Source: Okapia johnstoni (lineage: Eukaryota; Chordata; Mammalia; Artiodactyla; Giraffidae). From it: a stretch of 64,000 nucleotides of DNA. Location of the stretch: NCBI GenBank assembly GCA_024291935.2, contig CM044308.1, positions 123,592,501-123,656,500 on the forward strand, read 5' to 3'. The translations under genes were made by a program, and so were the position numbers. A model generated the notes under the pieces. It was not told where the DNA came from, made no database searches, and saw only the letters and a list, made by a program, of their open reading frames with translations. Shown here one piece after another: positions 57,186 to 64,000 of this stretch (position 1 is its first letter; each line of letters starts with the position of its first letter).

Positions 57186-57973
57186 ACAGATTCACTTGGG
57201 ATATAGGTCTGCTCTAAAGGAATCTTCCTTTCTACTCTCTGAGGCTACCTAGAAAAAAAGTCATATTTTCTTTTCCTGAAGAGAGAATTGTCTTCAATCT
57301 GCCTGCTGTTCTGCATGCCGTCTTCCCCTAGCTCTATCCCTTTCCAATTGGTCTCAAGAAGACAATGATTTGGAAATATTCTCCAACATGAACAGAGTAT
57401 AATTATGATTTTTATTATATAGATGAAGAAATAGAGAAGTTCTGTGGCGTCGCCAGGCACAGGCAGAAGCAATTATTTTCTGGAGGCATCTCAAAATCCT
57501 CTTGGCATCTTTAGTTAATGTTGGTAGCATTTTTCTTGAAGTGATTTTGTGCCATTTCATATCTTCTGGTGTGCCCATTGACTTGAAGTTCATCCTTTTC
57601 TCTACTTGATAAGGTCCTGAAATAGCATTTTTATTTTTATTCTACCTACTGTGCTTTTCCTTGTCTAAGTCTCAGTGGAGACCCTTGCTTGAAGAGCTCC
57701 ATGGAATTAGCTGAATTGCGGCTGCCTTAGGGCTTTTCATGTTCTGTTTTGGTGTCACTGAGGTTTTGAGTCTTACCTGACATAGAGACCATCCAGCTCA
57801 TCTCTATTTTTAAAGATATTTATTTTTTATTTTTGGTATGAAAAGTTTGAGCTCTCATTTTAGGTGTCAAAAAACATAGAAAAGCATAAAAAATAATGTT
57901 AAAGTAAGCCACAATCCTATAATCTGGCAGTAGCATATCTTCAACTTCTTTTATGTGTTAGAAATTTATATGA
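57186..57973. other. unique sequence
   Basis: No repeat or gene recognised. Confidence 0.4.
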
Positions 57974-58192
57974 GGGCTTCCCTGGTGGCTCAGATGGTAA
58001 AGAATCTGCCTGCAATGCAGGAGACCTGGGTTCGATCCCTGGGTCAAGGAGATCCCCTGAAGATGAAAATGGCAACCCGCTCCAGTATTCTTGCTTGGAG
58101 AATTTTCATGGGCAGAGGAGCCTGGTGGGCTACAGTTCATGGGGTCTTAAAGAGTTGGACAGGACTGAAGCGACTTAGCACACACGCATGCA
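57974..58192 (+). mobile_element. Bov-tA SINE
   Basis: Very close to the family pattern: 'gggcttccctggtggctcag', 'tgcctgcaatgcaggagacc', 'gggttcgatccctgggtcaa' and 'ctgaagcgacttagcacaca'. Directly followed by a CHR-1. Confidence 0.96.
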
Positions 58193-58197
58193 GTCAA

Positions 58198-58455
58198 GGA
58201 CTTATGGTGGTTCAGTGATTGGGAGTCCGCCTGCCAATGCAGGGCAGACTAGAGTGATCCCTGGTCTGGGAAGATCCCACATGCCTCGGGGTAACTTGGG
58301 CCCCATGTGCCACAACTACTGAGCCTGCTCGCCTAAAGCCCCTGCTTGATAAGAAGAAAAACCACCAACAGTGAGAAGCCCCAGCTCGCTGCAATAGACA
58401 ATGCAGGCACATAATAACAAAGACCCAACACAGTCATAGATAAATAAATAAATAG
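58198..58455 (+). mobile_element. CHR-1 type SINE
   Basis: 'ggacttatggtggttcagtg', 'gggaagatcccacatgcctc', 'catgtgccacaactactgag', 'acagtgagaagccccagctc' and 'aacaaagacccaacacagtc', with an ATAAATAAATAAATA tail. Full length but diverged. Confidence 0.92.
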
Positions 58456-58730
58456 CTTAACCTTTAAAAACAAAAAGGAGCTTTTATGGGCATTTGGAAA
58501 AAAGAGAGCTTGATCATCTTTTCATTGCTTATTGATTATTGTTGCTTATTTCTGTGAACTATTCATTTATATCCTCTCTGCAGTCTTTACTAAATTTCCA
58601 TGAGCAGTTTATTGGCATTCTTTTTCTCCAAATCCTCATTATATTTCAAATTATCAGTTCCAGCCTTCAGAGTATGGGCATTTTATTTATTTATTTAGTC
58701 TTACTGACCATATGATTTCATTAGTCTTAT
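58456..58730. other. unassigned AT-rich sequence
   Basis: May be old L1 or L2 sequence but no landmark is convincing. Confidence 0.35.
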
Positions 58731-59948
58731 GACTTTATTTGGCGTCTGTATGTTGATGACACCAAATTTGTATTTCTAACCCAGGCCTCTCCTGAACCCC
58801 AGACTACTTTATCCAACTGCCTACTTGGTGTTTCCACCTATAAGCCTAATAGCTGATAAGCCTAACCTCACATTTACTACCCTCAGACTAACTCTGTCCT
58901 TCCAGGGGCTCAGGCCAAAGACCTGTCGGGATCATTTTATTCCTCTCTCATCTCATGTTCAGTCCAGTGCATGCTGTGGGTCCAACCTTCAAGCTAGTGT
59001 CTGGACTTGACCACATCTCACCACCTCTTTTGTCACCACTTCCTTTGGGCCACTGTTATCTCTTGCCAGTATAACTGGAGCGACCCTCCCCTGCACCCCA
59101 CCCTCAGTTGGCTTGGCTGCTCCCATTCTTGCTGCCCTTCAGTCTGTTCTCAAGAAAGCAGCCAGTGATTCTATTTAAATATAAATCAGTCATTTAAGTT
59201 TTCTTCTCAGAGTCCTGCAATGGCTTCCTGCCTCACTCCAGATGAAAACCAGAGTCCTTCAAATAGCTCACAAGGTATAGTGATGTGGCTGCCAGCTACT
59301 CTTGACCCCATCTTTCTCCTCTTGCTCTGATGAACACTGCTCTAGCCTCATTCTGCCTGCAATGCAGGAGATATGGGTTTGATCCCTGGATTAGAAAGAT
59401 CTCTTGGAGAAGGAAGTGGCAACCCACTCCAGTATTCCTGCCTGGAGAATCCCATGGACAGGAGAGCCTGGCGGATTTCCCCATGGGTTGGGGGGGGACC
59501 CATGGGGTTTCAAGGAGTCAGACAGGACTCAGTGACTAAACAACAAAGCCTCGTTGACTCTCTCGATGTGCCTTCCACATCCCAGGTGTACTCCTTCCTC
59601 GGAGCCTTTGCCCTTAGCTGCTGCTCTTTCCAGAATGTTCTTCTACTTCTCTTCCTGCATGATTTCCTTATCTTCTTAGAAACAGGTTCACTTTCTCAGG
59701 AGTCTTCCCTGACCAGTCCATTGAAAATTGCAACCCTACATCATCCTTCTTAGCAGGCTTTATTTTTTCCTATAGTACTTTTCACTATCTTGCATCACAT
59801 GCACCACTTTATTCATCTCCCTTCTTTCCAGCTAGAACGTAAACTCCATAAAAGTAGGGAATTTTGTTCACTGCTGCATCCCCAACACTTAAAGCAAGGC
59901 TGACGCATCATAGGTACTCAATGAGTCATTTGTTAGTGAATCATTAAG
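58731..59948 (+). mobile_element. long L2 LINE 3' part, sense, split by Bov-tA
   Basis: About 1 kb of L2 in continuous order: 'tgatgacaccaaatttgtat', 'actttatccaactgcctact', 'ctcaggccaaagacctgtcg', 'ccacatctcaccacctcttt', 'cctgcaatggcttcctgcct', then after the Bov-tA 'gtcttccctgaccagtccat', 'gaacgtaaactccataaaag' and 'gttcactgctgcatccccaa', ending at 'tcataggtactcaatgagtc'. Sequence beyond the 3' end is unrelated. It encodes no intact protein. Confidence 0.88.
59349..59548 (+). mobile_element. Bov-tA SINE inside L2
   Basis: Starts at 'attctgcctgcaatgcagga' with the first part of the head missing, then 'aacccactccagtattcctg' and 'cagtgactaaacaac'. A GGGGGGGG run interrupts the body near 59491. 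The flanking AGCCTC may be a short TSD. Confidence 0.92.
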
Positions 59949-60164
59949 CTGTTTACCATTTTCCCTATTATAAAATGATGGTGCATGAAAATTTTTCCAT
60001 TTATGGCTTTTTTTCTTTGTTTGACAGATTTCCCAAGATAAATATCTAAAAGTGATATTTCTGAGTATAGGTGTATGACTAGTTCACATTATTTTAACAG
60101 TGCCTTTTTAATCAACTTTTATTATTTTAGGGAAAAGAGAAAATGTTTTTATTAATAGACTTTG
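59949..60164. other. unique sequence
   Basis: Nothing recognised. Confidence 0.35.
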
Positions 60165-60352
60165 TTGGGATTGACCAGGTCTAAATCTTGTCTGAATTAT
60201 TTGTATTAAGATCTTAAGCAGATCCTTTAAATTCTTTAGATTTATTTTATATTTCTGTAAAATGGGATTAAAGAAGGGTTGTAGTTGAACTTAGAAAAGA
60301 ATAAAACATTGCAAAGCATTTGACACTTAGTAACTGTTAATAAATATCAATC
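60165..60352 (+). repeat. MIR SINE, sense
   Basis: 'tctaaatcttgtctgaatta', 'atatttctgtaaaatgggat' and 'cttagtaactgttaataaat', in sense MIR order. Confidence 0.7.
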
Positions 60353-60884
60353 TCCTCCTGGCCTTTTTTCCATAAATGTTTTCTTGTAACAGCTTTGTGT
60401 TAGAATTATACAATACACAGTTCCACACATATACACCTACTCACCCAGGCACATGCACCTATGTGTATCTAAACATGCATTCATGTCACTTTCAATATCC
60501 AATCTATGCTGTTCTCCTAAGTTTTACATTTGTAATGCTTTCTGGTGAATGTTGGAGTCTGTGGAGGTGCTGGTGGCTAAGCAATGAATGAATTGAATCA
60601 ATCACCCCTCTTCGTATTTTTTTTCCCTTGGATGTTCATAGTTAGGTTTCTTTCCAGAACCGTCTGGGATGGGACATATGTTATTTTTCATAATTGTGTT
60701 TATTTAATGTTATTAATTGGTTATAATTACTTCCAGAGATCTTCCAAGTACTTTTATATTTACCATTTCTGATGTTCTTCATTTTTTCTTGAGATCTAAG
60801 CTTCCCTCTGATTTTGCTTCCTTTCAGCCTAAAGAATTTCCACTAGGATTCTTCAAGTGGGGATCTGGTGGCAGACAAATTCCC
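60353..60884. other. unique AT-rich sequence
   Basis: Nothing recognised, though the right end may belong to the adjoining L1 block. Confidence 0.35.
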
Positions 60885-62060
60885 TTCATTTTCCTGTCAC
60901 TTTTGTTCATTGAAGAAAAATTTTGCTGGATGTAGAATTTTGGGTTGATAACTTTTTTGATTTTGTTTTTGCTTCAGCACTTTAAATATGTTGCTTCATT
61001 GTCATTAAACCTCCGTCATATCTGATGAGAAGTCCTTTGTTTTTCAAATTATTTTTCCCAGTATATAATGTGCCATTTTGTCTAGTGAGTTTCAATATTT
61101 TCTCGTTATCTTTGGTTTTCATCAGTTTGACTGTGATTTGGTCTGTATTTTCCTTTTTTTTTGGAACTTACCTCTTTTGGGGATTTTGAACTTCCCAAAT
61201 TGTATGTTTATGTCTTTTATCAGATTTGGGAAATATATTTCTTTCTATTATGTCTTCTAATACCTTCTAATTCTTCTCCAGTCTTTCTCCTTTTTTTCCT
61301 GAAACTCCAACTACCTATACGTTAGCCTTTTTAAAATTGTTCTACAAGTCCTCAATGTCTGTTTCTTTGTCATTTTTTTCTTTCCTTTTCTCAGATTGCA
61401 TTATTTCCATTGCCCTATCTTCAAGTTCACTGAATCTCTTTGTGTGTCTTTGTCCTAAAATTGGGTCATGTTTTCCTTGCTTTCCATCAACATATTAGAT
61501 TGCATCTGGACATTGTTAGAGTTATACTGAAGAGATTCTGGATTTTTTTTTTTTTTACATTGCTGTGAAGAGTGTGGAGATGTTTTGTGTTAACAAACAG
61601 TTTACTCAGTTAGGTTCAAACTGTAGCCTGTCAGGCCCTCAGTGGACCATGGCTTCAGTCTTTATTCAGTTCTTTAAACCTTAGCTCCTACTTGCTTTCA
61701 GCTTACTTTGTACATACGTGGCTTGCGGTCAGCCAGAATCATGCTTCGTTATTATGCCGAATTAGAGGTTGGCTTCTCTGTCTTCTTTCTTTTGTGGTTC
61801 CTTAGCCAGTCTCTGATTTCCCCAGGCTCCTTCCCTAGTACCCACAGCTAGACAGAGAGTGTTTCCCTGTCAAAGCTGTATCTGCTGCTGTGATTGATCT
61901 CAGAGTTGAGCTGCAAACCAACTATATAAATAAATAAACAGGAGCCTGCTCCCCGCTGGTTTCCTGCTCCAGCTTTTGACTCCCCTCCGGTCTGCTTGCT
62001 TTTCTTCCATCTCCAGGGCCCTCAGGCACTTGGTTTTGTTTTTAGGGGGTTAGCATGTTG
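60885..62060 (-). mobile_element. old L1ME/HAL1-like LINE, antisense
   Basis: 'gaaaaattttgctggatgta', 'gcactttaaatatgttgctt', 'atctgatgagaagtcctttg', 'ctttggttttcatcagtttg', 'ccctatcttcaagttcactg', and later 'gttaccagg'-type decayed text up to 'ccctcaggcacttggttttg'. It covers the same part of the family as 8757-10800. No open frame. Confidence 0.75.
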
Positions 62061-62320
62061 TGCAGTTTTTAAAGATGAAAAATCAATTTATTCAGTGCTC
62101 ATTGCTCCATATCAAAACCAGAGTGCTTCTTCTAATTATTTTTTAAATCGAAATCTTTCCTGAGATAGTTGTAGATTCAGATGCAGTGGTAAGAAGGAAT
62201 ACTAAAATTATACCATGGCATCACTGCCAGGTTACTGGCATTGATACAGTCTATTGAACTTACACTGATTTCCCCAGCTGTACATTGTGTGTGTGTGATT
62301 TAATTTTATACACTTAAAGA
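62061..62320. other. possible old L1 3' UTR remnant
   Basis: 'gagatagttgtagattcaga', 'actggcattgatacagtcta' and 'ttgaacttacactgatttcc' recall antisense L1ME 3' UTRs. A (GT)7 run lies near 62287. Confidence 0.4.
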
Positions 62321-62530
62321 ATATTTATTTATTTGGGTCTTAATTGCACACATGGGATCTTCATGACGTTACACAGACTCTCTAGTTGTGTCATGCAAGC
62401 TCAGTAGTAGTGGCACGCAGGCTTAGTTGCTCCAAGGCTTGTGGGCTCTTAGTTCCCCTACTAGGGATCAATCCTGTGTTCCCTGCATCGCAAGGTGGAT
62501 TCTTAACTACTGGACAACCCGGGAAGTCCC
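62321..62530 (-). mobile_element. CHR-1 type SINE, antisense
   Basis: 'atatttatttatttgggtct', 'tcatgcaagctcagtagtag', 'tggcacgcaggcttagttgc', 'cttagttcccctactaggga' and 'acaacccgggaagtccc'. Antisense CHR-1. Confidence 0.9.
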
Positions 62531-62652
62531 AAAATCTATGCACTTTTTTAAAATCACATGTGTAGATTTGTGTATCTACCACCACATCCATCTAGCTACT
62601 TTGAAAAGTGTAGGAAGTGCTAGAGTCAGTGCTCCCCACTGAAGGCAGTTAC

Positions 62653-62875
62653 ATAGTGCGTGCGTGCTAAGTTGCTTCAGTAGTGTCTGACTCTTTTGTG
62701 ACTCTATGGATGGTAGTCTGCCAGGCTCCTCTGTCCACACAATTCTCCAGGCAAGAATACTGGAGAGGGTTGCCATGCCCTCCTCCAGGGGATGTTCCTG
62801 ACCCAGGGATCAAACCCCCACCTCCTGCATTGCAAGCGGATTCTCTGCTGATGAGCCACCAGGAAAGCCCCTGAT
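62653..62875 (-). mobile_element. Bov-tA SINE, antisense
   Basis: 'gcgtgctaagttgcttcagt', 'ggtagtctgccaggctcctc', 'ttgccatgccctcctccagg' and 'tgatgagccaccaggaaagc'. Complete element. Confidence 0.94.
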
Positions 62876-63532
62876 TACACAGTACTAAGTGATTAGAACT
62901 GACATGTACCCTGTAAATATTTATTTACATTAAAAAATTTTTAATTTACTCTTTTTCTGTATTGGGAAGGTATTCATGCAAGAATCACTTCATTTTTGTG
63001 TATACCTTTAAGCACACCGTAGCCCAGAGCTTACCTTGGTATTCTGTGTAGAGACATTCAATTCATGTTTAAAATACAAATGCATGTTGTTAAATAGAAC
63101 TAAAAAGTAGGAATATCTTCGTGTTTTCTCTGCTTTTACATTGAGACTAGTATATTTCAAAGCTTACATCCTTGCTATATTTACTTTCAAATATGTTATT
63201 CTACATGAAAGTACTTCACAATGTTTGATCTTTTGAAGGTAGTGTTACTGCCTTTGATAAAAAAGTAATTAGGTGAGCGTTTCCTGGTAGAGGCAGTCAT
63301 CAAAGCTCGAAAGTACCTATTCCATTTCAACTATTATATTTATAGGTACTCTACTCCACCCTCGTCTTACTCTGTTTTTCTCTCTCCTAAGACAACCCTT
63401 ATAAAAGACAGCTTTTGTGAAATTCTGTTAGAGCCAGCATTGGAGGAAAAATGTCCAGCATTTTTCTAATGGACCATGGCAGTAGGTGATAAAATTATAG
63501 ATGTGCTTTCGTTAGTTTTATTTGGTGTCTAA
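62876..63532. other. unique sequence
   Basis: No repeat or gene recognised. Confidence 0.45.
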
Positions 63533-63542
63533 CATGCTTTCT

Positions 63543-63816
63543 CATGGAAAAGGAAATGGCAACCCACTCCAGTATTCTTGCCAAGAGAATCCCCTGGACA
63601 GAGGAGCCTGATGGGCTGCTGTCCATAGGGTCGCACAGATTCAGATATGACTGAAGTGACGAAGCGACTTAGCATGCATGCGTGCATTGGAGAAGGAAAT
63701 GACAACCCCCTCCAGTATTCTTGCCTGGAGAATCCCAGGGACGGAGGAGCCTGGTGGGCTGCCATCTATGGGGTTGCACAGAGTCAGACACGACTGAAGC
63801 GACTTAGCAGCAGCAG
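63543..63816 (+). mobile_element. BOV-A2 SINE, dimer with short AGC tail, 10-bp TSD
   Basis: Two Bov-A monomers: 'ggcaacccactccagtattc' near 63556 and 'gacaaccccctccagtattc' near 63701. It ends in 'gaagcgacttagcagcagca'. Perfect duplication CATGCTTTCT at 63533-63542 and 63817-63826. Confidence 0.94.
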
Positions 63817-63826
63817 CATGCTTTCT

Positions 63827-64000
63827 TAAAAAGATGCAGCAGTGATTCACAAATTCTTGGAGAATAAAGAAATATAATTTCTATTTTCATATAGTTTTAT
63901 ATAAAATATATATCATACATTGCTTTTAGGAGGATAAAAATTATTTTTTCTTCTCTCATTTGGAATTTGAAATTTATGTTTTCTGCCTATCTTGTGAAAT
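63827..64000. other. unique AT-rich sequence
   Basis: Nothing recognised before the window ends. Confidence 0.4.

Noticed and set aside
57974..58100. tRNA-like A-box/B-box sequence
   Set aside because: It is the tRNA-derived head of Bov-tA. The same text repeats many times and no cloverleaf with a proper acceptor stem is present.
1..64000. CRISPR array or bacterial operon
   Set aside because: The regularly recurring segments are ruminant SINEs at irregular spacing. The genome is clearly mammalian.
1..64000. Endogenous retrovirus or LTR element
   Set aside because: No LTR pair, primer-binding site or gag/pol/env-like frame was seen. All reverse-transcriptase remnants are LINE type (L1 FADD, BovB YADD/YTDD).

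Overview
This is nuclear DNA from a ruminant, most likely a bovid (cattle, buffalo, sheep or goat). The evidence is the interspersed repeats. There are about twenty Bov-tA SINEs, two BOV-A2 SINEs with (AGC)n tails, eight BovB (RTE-type) LINE fragments, a ruminant-type L1 with target-site duplications, and CHR-1/CHR-2 cetartiodactyl SINEs. Beneath these lies the usual mammalian layer of MIR, L2, MER5-type hAT elements and old L1M fragments. I cannot name the species from sequence alone.

I found no functional protein-coding gene, rRNA, tRNA or CRISPR array. The longest open frames are decayed reverse-transcriptase genes of LINEs: L1 ORF2 on the minus strand at 25.6-27.9 kb, and BovB ORF2 on the plus strand at 15.9-17.2 kb and the minus strand at 19.8-21.4 kb. 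Other open frames are short, mostly lie inside SINEs, and lack convincing start, splice or family signals. The window therefore looks like a long intron or intergenic DNA. Much of the rest is unique AT-rich sequence in which I see nothing.

Layout. 0-5 kb is mostly unique, with MIR, MER5A and BOV-A2. 5.2-10.8 kb is two old antisense L1M blocks around a unique AT-rich stretch. 12.7-15.3 kb is BovB and Bov-tA insertions, several with clear target-site duplications. 15.9-22.5 kb is a rearranged cluster: two BovB copies face each other, an L2 fragment is duplicated in direct orientation, and an 87-bp flank is duplicated in inverted orientation. 25-28.5 kb is a 2.6-kb L1 inserted in an older L1 3' region. 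29-35.3 kb is layered L1M, CHR, Bov-tA and BovB. 39-44 kb holds a BovB, a CpG-retaining unique segment with a TATA-like box, and a three-level nest (MIR, Bov-tA, CHR-2). 44.7 kb has a (TG)19 microsatellite and 47.4 kb a strong G-rich purine tract. 48.7-52.7 kb holds BovB, Bov-tA, CHR-1, L1 and MER5 elements and a 36-bp perfect palindrome. 57.9-62.9 kb has a long L2 interrupted by Bov-tA, another L1M block, CHR-1 and Bov-tA. A BOV-A2 lies near the right end.

The elements do not work together as a system. They record successive waves of retrotransposition: MIR/L2 first, then L1M and MER5, then CHR, then BovB/Bov-tA/BOV-A2 and the ruminant L1. The best leads are the inverted/direct duplication cluster at 17.2-21.6 kb, the CpG-retaining segment at 40.0-40.7 kb, the 80-bp local duplication at 33.5/34.3 kb and the nested insertions that fix the order of events. 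I saw no evidence of a previously undescribed gene system.
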